Positions 15,803 to 22,069 of a stretch of 22,069 nt of DNA are shown here, piece by piece. Both the position numbers and the translations under genes were made by a program. This DNA is from Streptococcaceae bacterium. GTDB lineage: Bacteria; Bacillota; Bacilli; Lactobacillales; Streptococcaceae. The stretch's first letter is position 1; each line of letters starts with the position of its first letter. The stretch lies in the NCBI GenBank assembly GCA_031270215.1, contig JAISYB010000100.1, positions 1 to 22,069 on the forward strand. The letters run 5' to 3'. The notes under the pieces are model-generated. The model was given only the letters and a program-made list of their open reading frames with translations. It made no database searches and was not told where the DNA came from.

Positions 15803-15890
15803 ATTTGATCGCTTAAAGGTCAAGGATTGGTTAAAATGGCTTCAAAAAGGAATATTAAAAGGAGCATTAATTTGGGAATATGGATTTAAA

Positions 15891-16952
15891 TTGGGTGTTT
15901 TTTGGCTAAAAGTGAGGAAACGCTTGATTAGGAAACCACAAGGTGTTGCAGAATTTACTGAAGCGATAAAAAGTTCAACACGAAAAAAAATCATTTTGCT
16001 TGATCCACCAGAACATGTCAATTTAGGAGATATTGCAATCGCCTATGCGGAAAGATCATTTTTAGAAGAGCTTGCCCCAAAAAACGGTTTTGATGTCTTC
16101 ATGGGGGCGTTAAATGCCGGATTTACTTTAGTAGACGCACTTAAAAACAAGGGCTTGATTAGCCAAGAAGACATAGTATGTCTTCATGGGGGCGGAAATT
16201 TTGGCAACTTGTACATAGGAGAAGAGATTATAAGGCGGTATGCGAGCCAAAAATTACCAAAGATTAAAAAGGTAATGTTTCCGCAGTCCTTTTATTTTAC
16301 ACCAGATAATTATGGCGAAAAAGCGCGCAAACATTCGATTAAAGTTTATAATCAAAATCAAAGCTGGTCGTTGTTTGCTAGGGAAAGTTATACTAAAAAA
16401 TTTTTTGAAGAAAACTATCCAAATTGTTTGATTGGCTATACACCAGACATTGTTTTATCTCTTAATATAATAGAACAATTAAATCCATCTGTTAGAAAGG
16501 GGGCAATGACACTTTTTCGAGCAGATATAGAAAAAGCTGTTTCGACAAGTATGATAGAAACGGTTACATCATATTTAGCAACACGCTTTGATGAAGTAAG
16601 TGTATCAGATACAGTTGTTAATCAAGCGGTTTTACTCAGTCATCAAAAAGATTATTTATTCAATATATGGAATGAATTGGCTGCAAAAGAGCTGGTGCTA
16701 ACAGACAGATTACATGGGATGATTTTTGCGTATATTACGGAAACACCTTGTATTGTTTTTGGGAATTCTTATCCAAAGATTGCCCAGACATATCACGATT
16801 GGTTAGCAGATTGCAACTTTATTAAGTATATCCAAGATGTTACGATTGAAAATGTGGCACAAGCAATTGACGAGTTAAAAGAAGTCACACCGAAACGGTT
16901 GGATTTAGCTGATAAGTTTGAGCCATTAAAACAAGCGATTTTAAATAATTAA
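15891..16952 (+). CDS. Polysaccharide pyruvyl transferase family protein, phase-variable (OFF as sequenced)
   Basis: The listed start is the first TTG in the body frame, but coding continues upstream without a stop to 15714. TFDRLKVKDWLKWLQKG directly after the repeat is clearly part of the protein. The functional start is therefore probably TTG 15710, reached through the AGAAC tract. NLGDIAIAYAERSFL, LHGGGNFGNLYIGEE and DRLHGMIFA are signatures of the WcaK/EpsO-type pyruvyl transferase family. Such enzymes decorate exopolysaccharides with ketal-linked pyruvate or act as related transferases; the acceptor is unknown. The gene follows the glycosyltransferase and shares its leader pattern (TTGACAA, then AAGGGG, then start). 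Confidence 0.88.
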   Translation: MGVFWLKVRKRLIRKPQGVAEFTEAIKSSTRKKIILLDPPEHVNLGDIAIAYAERSFLEELAPKNGFDVFMGALNAGFTLVDALKNKGLISQEDIVCLHGGGNFGNLYIGEEIIRRYASQKLPKIKKVMFPQSFYFTPDNYGEKARKHSIKVYNQNQSWSLFARESYTKKFFEENYPNCLIGYTPDIVLSLNIIEQLNPSVRKGAMTLFRADIEKAVSTSMIETVTSYLATRFDEVSVSDTVVNQAVLLSHQKDYLFNIWNELAAKELVLTDRLHGMIFAYITETPCIVFGNSYPKIAQTYHDWLADCNFIKYIQDVTIENVAQAIDELKEVTPKRLDLADKFEPLKQAILNN

Positions 16953-16970
16953 TTGACGAGGGAGAAATTG

Positions 16971-17225
16971 ATGTTTAGTCTTAAACGAACGAACGAACGA
17001 ACGAACGAACGAACGAACGAACGAACGAACGAACGAAGATAAAAATTACCAAAATTAATGACGAGTTGTGAACTACGTGAGAAGTATTCAAAATTGTCAC
17101 TTGAGCGGGTGAAAGAAATATTGCGAATCAGTGGCTCTCAATTTTGTAATTCTTATGACGAATTCGGAAATCTAACTTTTTACGGCGAATTATTAGCAGG
17201 TAAGGGTTTATTGGAGCAAGTGTGA
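16971..17225 (+). pseudogene. Third repeat-led ORF, truncated or decayed
   Basis: ATG 16971 with SD AGGGAG (16959-16964) leads into (CGAA)13 and stops at TAA 17040-17042 after 23 codons. The other two frames after the tract stop at 17056 and 17069, so no repeat number gives a long protein here. The original frame reopens at 17043 and runs to TGA 17223-17225 as a hydrophilic 60-residue stretch (KLPKLMTSCELREKYSKLSL at its start). I do not recognise it. It looks like the tail of a lost gene. ATG 17225 overlaps that stop and starts a 14-codon ORF (MRILVCDKLL...), which may be the cut-off start of a fourth gene. Confidence 0.5.
16986..17037 (+). repeat. Tetranucleotide tract (CGAA)13
   Basis: Thirteen exact CGAA units follow ATG 16971 by five codons and encode an RTNE repeat. 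It has the same layout as the two pentanucleotide tracts upstream but a different unit and length. Confidence 0.95.
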
Positions 17226-17277
17226 TGAGAATCCTAGTATGTGACAAACTTTTATCGTCGCAGAACTGAATCCTAGC

Positions 17278-17325
17278 CTTTCGATAACTTAAACGGTTGG
17301 TAGCCGAAGTTATCGAAAGTTTTTT
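17278..17325 (+). terminator. Strong terminator of the glycan cassette
   Basis: CTTTCGATAACTT (17278-17290) pairs perfectly with AAGTTATCGAAAG (17307-17319), with GGTT/GCC able to close the loop further. TTTTTT follows. It marks the 3' end of the repeat-led operon. Confidence 0.9.
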
Positions 17326-17392
17326 GTTAAAGCTAGTCGTTGCTGCAAAACGGATATTTTTTTGTTGCGATTAACTGACTTAAGTCAATAAT

Positions 17393-17477
17393 AAAAAACA
17401 AGGCAAAGACAATATGTCCCAGCCTTGTTTTCCTGCTTTCCTCACGAAAGTCTAGGGGAGCTGTATCAATAGTCGGT
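17393..17477. repeat. 85-bp direct repeat, right copy (R2), with terminator hairpin
   Basis: It matches R1 (14411-14495) at 79 of 85 positions. The hairpin at 17396-17430 (AAACAAGGC with GCCTTGTTT, inner GACA-ATA-TGTC) is followed on the - strand by a T-rich run, so it can terminate the beta-lactamase-like gene that reads towards it. R1 and R2 starts are 2982 bp apart. Confidence 0.85.
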
Positions 17478-17576
17478 GTTAGTAAGACATCCGAGAAGTG
17501 AAGCAGCAACCTAGCTCTCGGTCATGAGAGCTTTGAGTCATGTGTTTGTGTTTATTTTCATTACAAACCATCTTTT

Positions 17577-19460
17577 TTATTGCATTATTGCTAAAATGTC
17601 ATCAGCAATCTGGGAGATTGTCGCATAGTCCGTATTGTCTGTTGTGACGATTGAGAGAACGAAGGGCTCCTCCGCATAGATAATGCCAACGTCATGACGG
17701 TAGTCGTAGGCATCACCGATTTTGTGCGCAACCCTTAGGTTGATGTCGCGGGAGATTCGTGCGTTATCATAGGCGGTATTGCTCAGATAATCAAGAGATA
17801 TACCACCGAGCTTGTAGAGAGCGAGCATCATTTTGGCGTTTTTCTCTGCATTGGTTTGCTTAACTGCCACGTCCCACTGCGTTCCTACAATGTGGTTGAT
17901 TGTCTTTTTAAAGTCGGAATTGTAGCGCTCTGTCGCATAATAACCTAGTAGGTTTGCGCCGGCATTATCGGAATAGTAGCAGGTTTTCTGCAAAACGTCC
18001 TCAACGGTGTAATAGCGATTGGTCGGCAGCTCACCTATAACTCCGCTACCGGAGGCTAGGTATGCTCCTTGCCATTGATTAACCTCTGAGGTATATTGCC
18101 ATTTATCCGTCATCTTTAGCTTGCCTTGATTGAGTAATTTTTGCGTATAATAGATTTCTGGTAGCTTTCCTGTGCTGGCTGCGTGGACATTCATTTGAGC
18201 GTTGATTTGAGCGATATCGCCTCCAGTTGTTCTTTGGACGTAGATACCGAGATTGGCTTGGTTGTACTTGCCATTGAGCAGCGCTTGAACTCGATAGATT
18301 TTCAGGTCATCAATTGTCTTAAATGATCGCTTCTTGGCGGAGAGATAGGTGCCATTTGCTGTTTGAAAGACAGGCAAGCCGTCTTTGTTGATGATAAGCT
18401 TGGTGATTTCAACAGCAGAGCCTTTAGTTTGTATGCCTGCTTTTTGGCTCAGCTCGGCGTCTGAGTAGCAATTAAGCTGAGTCTTTATTAGCAACATTTG
18501 CGGGTTAGATAAAAAATAGTCCGCATAGTCGGCGTTGATTGCGGCAAAGTCCTTGCTTGCCGTGATAAATTTATCATCAGTTGTTCGGAATTTTGGAATA
18601 CCTGTCTCGTCAAATTCGATGGCTTTAATGTGGGCGACATCGCCTTTTGCCAAAAGTTCTGTTGTATTCTTGGCGTTTAAGCTTGAAAATATTGGGACAT
18701 TTTCTAAGAGATTGACGACAAAGGGAGTTGATTTGCACCAGTAGTTGAGATAATTCGAAGATATTTTTTGAGTAAATGCCTTGTCTGCTGAAATAAATCG
18801 ACCGTCATTTAGTTTGAATACCGGTGTGCCATTGTCCGCAAGTTCAAGAGAGGCAACACTTAAAACGGTCGCTTTGGGGATAACTTGTGCAGGCTGTGCA
18901 AGGCTAATATTGCGATAGCTATTAAGCTCCTGCTTGGTAATCAGATATTCTGGCGCCTTGAGGGTGAAATTTTCAGGGTGATTGATAACGGTATAATTTG
19001 CCGTCCCTGAGATGAATCCGTCATTTGTTTCGATAAATGGCTCACCTGAGGCGTTAAATTTTATCTGCTTGATTTGTAGAACGCTCTTTTGAGCTTGCGT
19101 ACCCTTGGAATCTGACAAAAGCTCGTCTGGGTAAATTTCAGTATCCTCTCTCAACCAAATAAATTGTCCAATTGAGCCGTTAAATTTAAAGTCGGGATTG
19201 AGCAAGTTGTACGTTACCGTGTTGTCGTTTGCCTTGATTTTTTGTCCATTATCCAGCAAAAAATAGGTTAGATCATTTGTTACTTCGACTTTTACGACAT
19301 GTCCGATGACTCCATTGCCTGCCTTAATTGCTGTTTTGCCTACGATATCACCATAAAAATGCTGCATGGTAGTCGGCGTTGCTAGAGTATTGCTGATGAC
19401 GATATCAAGCTGTAAGCAAAATGCCCCGAGTATGAATAGATATAATGGTTTCTTGCGCAT
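17577..19460 (-). CDS. Secreted class A beta-lactamase-like serine hydrolase with N-terminal repeats
   Basis: A 627-residue exported protein with a signal peptide at about 1-27. About five repeats of roughly 60-75 residues (about 35-385) follow, each with a pattern like 'INKDGLPVFQTANGTYLSAK'; they look SH3- or GW-like and may bind the wall. The C-terminal catalytic domain (about 400-627) has STGK (Ser429, Lys432), SDN (497-499) and HKIGD (579-583) in the KTG position. I find no clear ExxLN motif, so it may be a DD-peptidase-like or non-resistance enzyme rather than a true beta-lactamase. SD AAAGGAAG precedes the ATG. It reads towards R2, the probable terminator. No clear promoter is visible. 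Confidence 0.85.
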   Translation of the reverse strand: MRKKPLYLFILGAFCLQLDIVISNTLATPTTMQHFYGDIVGKTAIKAGNGVIGHVVKVEVTNDLTYFLLDNGQKIKANDNTVTYNLLNPDFKFNGSIGQFIWLREDTEIYPDELLSDSKGTQAQKSVLQIKQIKFNASGEPFIETNDGFISGTANYTVINHPENFTLKAPEYLITKQELNSYRNISLAQPAQVIPKATVLSVASLELADNGTPVFKLNDGRFISADKAFTQKISSNYLNYWCKSTPFVVNLLENVPIFSSLNAKNTTELLAKGDVAHIKAIEFDETGIPKFRTTDDKFITASKDFAAINADYADYFLSNPQMLLIKTQLNCYSDAELSQKAGIQTKGSAVEITKLIINKDGLPVFQTANGTYLSAKKRSFKTIDDLKIYRVQALLNGKYNQANLGIYVQRTTGGDIAQINAQMNVHAASTGKLPEIYYTQKLLNQGKLKMTDKWQYTSEVNQWQGAYLASGSGVIGELPTNRYYTVEDVLQKTCYYSDNAGANLLGYYATERYNSDFKKTINHIVGTQWDVAVKQTNAEKNAKMMLALYKLGGISLDYLSNTAYDNARISRDINLRVAHKIGDAYDYRHDVGIIYAEEPFVLSIVTTDNTDYATISQIADDILAIMQ

Positions 19461-19776
19461 ATTTCTTCCTTTGGTTGATATAATTTATTAATGCAGTAAC
19501 TTAGCTAAACCTAATGCTTCTTAATGCTTGAAGTGGAACTTAGCGTATTGTAAGTGTGTGGTGATTTGCTTATTTGTTAAACAGTCACACAGCGCTTGGT
19601 TTTATTAGCTAGGGATACTCAGATTTTCGCTCAGAATATTTGACGTCTTATCGTAGCGGGTATGGTAAACAGAGCGATTTTACCCGTAATCTCAAGAGGT
19701 TTCTTACTACTTTTGAGACATTCTGAACAGACTTGCCTAAACGTGAACCATTTATTAAGTGAAGATTTGCTGGGAG
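19461..19776. other. Intergenic gap without a gene
   Basis: No ORF is supported. Inverted repeats are present: TGTGTG with CACACA around 19555-19590, GGTAAA with TTTACC around 19664-19683, and CTCAA with TTGAG around 19691-19717. None has a T tract, and no clear promoter for the - strand gene is visible. Confidence 0.5.
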
Positions 19777-20391
19777 TTATTTTAGCTTTGTCACATCAGA
19801 AAGCTTAGTAATGATATAATCTGGTGAAATATAAGGCAAGGGAACATCTGATTTAAATAAAATTGTCGCAATTCCTGCATTCTCTCCTGCTTCGATATCT
19901 AAAGCTCTGTCGCCAATAACTACAGTTTCACTAGGATTTAGTTGATATCTCTCGATTAAGTAGATAATTGAGCTGGGATTTGGCTTTCTTGGGAAGTGGC
20001 TATCGCTAGAAACGACCTCGGTTAATAGCGGCTTTAGTCCGGCATTTTCAAGTAATTGATTGATGGCATCATCTCGGTGACTGATGACAAAGTTTTTCCC
20101 TCCGGAGCTGACAATTTCCTTTAGCGTTTTTACAGCACCGCTAAAGAGGATTGGATGCTCTTGCATTGGGATTTCTAAATCACGATAGCGCTGCATAAAT
20201 AAATTAACGTCACGAACACCAAAAAACTTTGCCGCTTCCTCTGTGGAGCTCTTTTTCATTCGCCGATAAATCATGTCCTCGGCAGTAATAATGCCGAAAT
20301 CTGAGAGAATTTCCTTGAAGACATTGACACTAATTGCATAGCTATCAATTAATGTGCCACCTAAATCCCAAATATAATTCTGATATTTCAT
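19777..20391 (-). CDS. HAD-superfamily hydrolase, phosphoglycolate phosphatase-like
   Basis: A 204-residue cytoplasmic HAD-IA protein. Motif I is WDLGGT: the nucleophile Asp9 is present, but the second Asp (general acid/base) is Gly11. Motif II Ser104 (VISHRDD), motif III Lys136 (RKPNP) and motif IV GD...D (160-165) are intact. The cap domain lies at about 16-80. The DLGGT form also occurs in streptococcal and enterococcal relatives, so it is probably a subfamily trait and not a sequencing error. The substrate is unknown. SD AAGGGAG precedes the start, and a promoter lies 40-70 bp upstream. Confidence 0.88.
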   Translation of the reverse strand: MKYQNYIWDLGGTLIDSYAISVNVFKEILSDFGIITAEDMIYRRMKKSSTEEAAKFFGVRDVNLFMQRYRDLEIPMQEHPILFSGAVKTLKEIVSSGGKNFVISHRDDAINQLLENAGLKPLLTEVVSSDSHFPRKPNPSSIIYLIERYQLNPSETVVIGDRALDIEAGENAGIATILFKSDVPLPYISPDYIITKLSDVTKLK

Positions 20392-20429
20392 CTGCTCTCC
20401 CTTCCTTGTTGATTTTTCCTAATGGAACT

Positions 20430-20458
20430 ATTATAGAACAAATTGAGTTATTTTTCAG
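20430..20458 (-). promoter_or_regulatory. Promoter of the HAD hydrolase gene
   Basis: Read on the - strand, CTGAAA (20458-20453), a 17-bp spacer and TATAAT (20435-20430) form a good housekeeping promoter upstream of the ATG at 20391. Confidence 0.7.
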
Positions 20459-20700
20459 AGAAAAATGAATAAAACATCTTTTTTATGGAAAAAGTAAATC
20501 CCCAGTGGATAAAAAGGCGAAATTTACTCTAAGAATAAAGTTAAACAGTAGAATTTAATCAAGGAAATTTTCTTTGAAGCCGATTTTCAGCTGCGCTAAA
20601 TCTCTTAACCTTGTCAGTGCTGCAATTCATATAGATAAACATACATTCATGGAAATAATGAGAGTTGAAAAAGGAAGCATTGCCAATTTGGTGAAACTAT
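20459..20700. other. Non-coding gap upstream of the folT promoter
   Basis: This lies between divergent transcription units and has no supported ORF. A perfect 7-bp inverted repeat, AGTAAAT with ATTTACT, lies around 20494-20530 with a loop of about 21 nt. Its role is unknown. Confidence 0.5.
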
Positions 20701-20708
20701 GCTACAAT
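20678..20708 (+). promoter_or_regulatory. Promoter of the THF riboswitch-folT unit
   Basis: TACAAT at 20703-20708 is a good -10 just before the riboswitch. A TTGCCA about 17-19 bp upstream serves as -35. A small palindrome, GGACA-TT-TGTCC (20716-20727), follows in the leader. Confidence 0.6.
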
Positions 20709-20731
20709 GCGAGGCGGACATTTGTCCAAAT

Positions 20732-20825
20732 AACAGAGTAGAAAATATTGCGTTAAGTGTCATAAGGATGGGATGTCGCCTGTGAACGAAGGGAAACCGC
20801 GGTAATATTTTCGCATTCGCTGCGT
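20732..20825 (+). ncRNA. THF (tetrahydrofolate) riboswitch
   Basis: Conserved blocks match the THF riboswitch in order: CAGAGTAG, GCGTTAAGTGT, GGATGGGATGTCG, GAACGAAGGGAAACCGCGGT and GCATTCGCTG. The pairing AAATATTGCG with CGCGGTAATATTT is preserved. It lies directly upstream of folT with an SD (GAGGAG, 20842-20847) soon after, so folate levels probably control translation of the transporter. Class and context agree. Confidence 0.92.
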
Positions 20826-20857
20826 AAGTGGCTGCTCAAAAAGAGGAGTGGTAAAAA

Positions 20858-21388
20858 ATGAATTCCAAAGTGAGTTCGCGTTTTTCAGTCAGAACGATTG
20901 CATTACTTGCAATGGTTATTGCGCTGAATTTTGTTTTTGCTAGAGTATTATCGATAGATACTCAATTTTTAAAGATTAATGGTTCGTTTCTAACGCATAC
21001 CTTATTAGGTGTATTGTTTAGTCCGGCTGTTAATGCTGTAACTTTTGGATTAATGGATGTTGTTGGCTTTATGTTGAAGCCGACCGGACCATTCTTTCCG
21101 GGCTTTACATTGACTGCGATCATTGTTGGCGCCTTATACGGTTTTTTTTACTACCGTAAGGAAATTACGCTGAAACGGGTTATTCTTGCCAATCTTGTCA
21201 TTACCCTGCTTGATTCGCTACTTTTTACCCCGATAAATTTGATGATTTTATATCAAGTGCCATTTTGGGCGTTAATTCCTGCCAGATTGCTTAAAGTTTC
21301 GATTATGATTCCGATTCAAGTGGCATTTATTTACATTTTGCTACCGAGAGTTTTAAAAATTGACTTTTTAAAAAGATTTATAGATTAA
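20858..21388 (+). CDS. folT: Folate ECF transporter S component FolT
   Basis: A 176-residue membrane protein with about six hydrophobic segments, the size and hydropathy of an ECF S component. VRTIALLAMVIALNFVFARV at the N terminus and FGLMDVVGFMLKPTGPFFPG fit the FolT group. The THF riboswitch upstream independently points to folate. It would bind folate outside the cell and work with EcfA/A'/T, which are not in this window. SD GAGGAG precedes the ATG, and a terminator follows. Confidence 0.93.
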   Translation: MNSKVSSRFSVRTIALLAMVIALNFVFARVLSIDTQFLKINGSFLTHTLLGVLFSPAVNAVTFGLMDVVGFMLKPTGPFFPGFTLTAIIVGALYGFFYYRKEITLKRVILANLVITLLDSLLFTPINLMILYQVPFWALIPARLLKVSIMIPIQVAFIYILLPRVLKIDFLKRFID

Positions 21389-21421
21389 AGTAAATGATTA
21401 ATTAAAAAACGAATAACAAAA

Positions 21422-21462
21422 AAGTTGTGTTTACATCCCAAACACAGCTTTTTTTATTTTTT
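21422..21462 (+). terminator. Terminator after folT
   Basis: AAGTTGTGTTT (21422-21432) pairs with AAACACAGCTT (21440-21450) over 11 bp with one G-U pair, then a T-rich tract (21451-21462). Confidence 0.88.
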
Positions 21463-21473
21463 AAGCAAAGTGG

Positions 21474-21502
21474 TTGCAAATGAATTAAAAATGAATTACA
21501 AT
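21474..21502 (+). promoter_or_regulatory. Promoter of the surface protein gene
   Basis: TTGCAA (21474-21479), a 17-bp spacer and TACAAT (21497-21502) form a near-consensus promoter. The leader to the ATG at 21640 is about 130 nt, long enough for a regulatory element. It contains a short SD-led ORF of three codons (ATG GCT TTT TGA). Confidence 0.7.
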
Positions 21503-21639
21503 ACACGAAGTTAGTTTAATACAAAACTACAAAAACAAATAAAAAGGTAAATAATTTATGGCTTTTTGATAAAGTTATAAAAACAGGTGTTTGCCGCTTT
21601 GTTTGCAGTATCTTTAGTAAAGGAGGTTAGGTTTATAGG

Positions 21640-22069
21640 ATGTTAAAAAAAAGGTCGGTTAATATAAAATTAATAACAATTCTTGTCTCGTTAATATTGC
21701 CATTGTTTTTAACTCATGTTCAGCAGAAAACTTTTGCCGAAAATGTTAAAAAAGACACTTTGGTTAATAAAGAAAATTTAATAAAGTTAAATCAAAAGTT
21801 GGTCAGCGAGAAGAATAAAGAAGGGCTACTTCAAGAAACGATTGATTTTGTTTTACATCTTCCGGTATCCGGCGAGATGGCAGATAGTGAAAATGGCGAA
21901 CGTTCTTTTGAGCCAACAGATGTTTCGTTTGAAGTCTATGAAATCACAGACTATGTTTATCAAATGGCTGAAAGTGGCATTCTTGATAAGACGTCCGTTG
22001 AGGATTTGATTAATTCTCAGGCATTGGAGCTTCAGGAGCTGTTTCGTGAAAATCTAGTAGAAACTGCAG
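21640..22069 (+). CDS. Secreted surface protein, N-terminal part (pilin/adhesin-like; 3' end outside window)
   Basis: The frame is open from ATG 21640 to the window end (143 codons). SD AAAGGAGGTT lies at 21619-21628. The N terminus is a signal peptide: basic MLKKRSVNIK, a hydrophobic core (LITILVSLILPLFL), and likely cleavage after KTFA. The mature start is charged. VSFEVYEITDYVYQMAESG resembles the first Ig-like domain of SpaA-type pilins or Cna-B adhesins ('F.VY.VT..'). No LPxTG motif can be seen because the C terminus is missing, so the class is inferred. Confidence 0.75.
   Translation, partial: MLKKRSVNIKLITILVSLILPLFLTHVQQKTFAENVKKDTLVNKENLIKLNQKLVSEKNKEGLLQETIDFVLHLPVSGEMADSENGERSFEPTDVSFEVYEITDYVYQMAESGILDKTSVEDLINSQALELQELFRENLVETA

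Larger units (their letters stand above)
17226..17576. other. Non-coding gap between the cassette and the beta-lactamase-like gene
   Basis: It holds the cassette terminator, repeat R2, and a perfect hairpin AGCTCTC (17513-17519) with GAGAGCT (17526-17532) that has no T tract. Apart from the 14-codon ORF at 17225, I see no gene here. Confidence 0.6.

Noticed and set aside
15629..15823. 64-residue - strand ORF with a CSVLF repeat.
   Set aside because: It is only the reverse reading of the AGAAC tract. A 5-bp repeat without stops keeps any frame open; there is no SD or conserved sequence.
14638..17037. CRISPR or variable-number repeat array.
   Set aside because: The units are 4-5 bp, pure and without spacers; they are simple-sequence tracts at gene starts, not repeat-spacer arrays.
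17513..17532. Perfect hairpin AGCTCTC/GAGAGCT as terminator of the - strand gene.
   Set aside because: No T tract follows on either strand. The R2 hairpin further on has one and is the better candidate.
14488..18040. A 21-bp similarity (19/21) between R1's right end (14488-14508) and the beta-lactamase-like gene (18020-18040), both readable as IGELPT on the - strand.
   Set aside because: One match of this quality between two places in 22 kb can arise by chance, and it does not extend. It is not enough to call a gene remnant.

Overview
The window is low-GC Gram-positive chromosome and looks like a member of the Lactobacillales, close to Enterococcaceae. The grounds are the priA-def-fmt-rsmB-stp-pknB run, a sigma-54-type mannose PTS operon ending in a DUF956 (ManO-like) gene, a DUF2969 gene and a THF riboswitch in front of folT. 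I cannot name the species.

Positions 1-6353 are a compact housekeeping block on the + strand: the 3' end of priA, peptide deformylase (def), Met-tRNA formyltransferase (fmt), 16S rRNA m5C methyltransferase (rsmB), PP2C phosphatase (stp) and the PASTA kinase (pknB/prkC). It closes with a long hairpin terminator. Positions 6600-10642 carry a mannose-family PTS operon (IIB, IIAB, IIC, IID, DUF956). In front of it is a textbook -24/-12 promoter and, further upstream, a 10-bp direct repeat spaced 21 bp apart. Next come a TagO/WecA-type lipid-carrier sugar-phosphate transferase, a GlcD-type FAD oxidase, a DUF2969 protein and a tRNA-Gln with its own promoter and terminator.

The most interesting region is about 14411-17477. 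A 3-kb cassette lies between two 85-bp direct repeats (79/85 identical, each with a terminator hairpin). It holds a GT2 glycosyltransferase, a polysaccharide pyruvyl-transferase-like gene and a decayed third ORF. Each of the three begins with a different simple-sequence repeat immediately after a Shine-Dalgarno and start codon: (GGACA)12, (AGAAC)18 and (CGAA)13. In this sequence the start codons of the first two genes are out of frame with their bodies, so both read as phase OFF. Adding or removing whole units would bring them into frame. This has the form of a multi-locus slipped-strand (contingency) switch for a surface glycan, with a pentanucleotide, a second pentanucleotide and a tetranucleotide tract inside 2.4 kb.

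After the cassette, two genes run on the - strand: a secreted class A beta-lactamase-like serine hydrolase with about five N-terminal repeats, and a HAD-family hydrolase whose first motif lacks the second Asp. On the + strand again come a THF riboswitch and folT (folate ECF transporter S component), a terminator, a consensus promoter and the 5' part of a secreted surface protein that resembles a pilin or adhesin.

Several intergenic regions hold unexplained structure: nested inverted repeats after pknB, after tagO and before the tRNA, a recurring TTTAAT-N-TCGTGATT motif, and a 14/16 match to the parS consensus inside what may be a TetR remnant.
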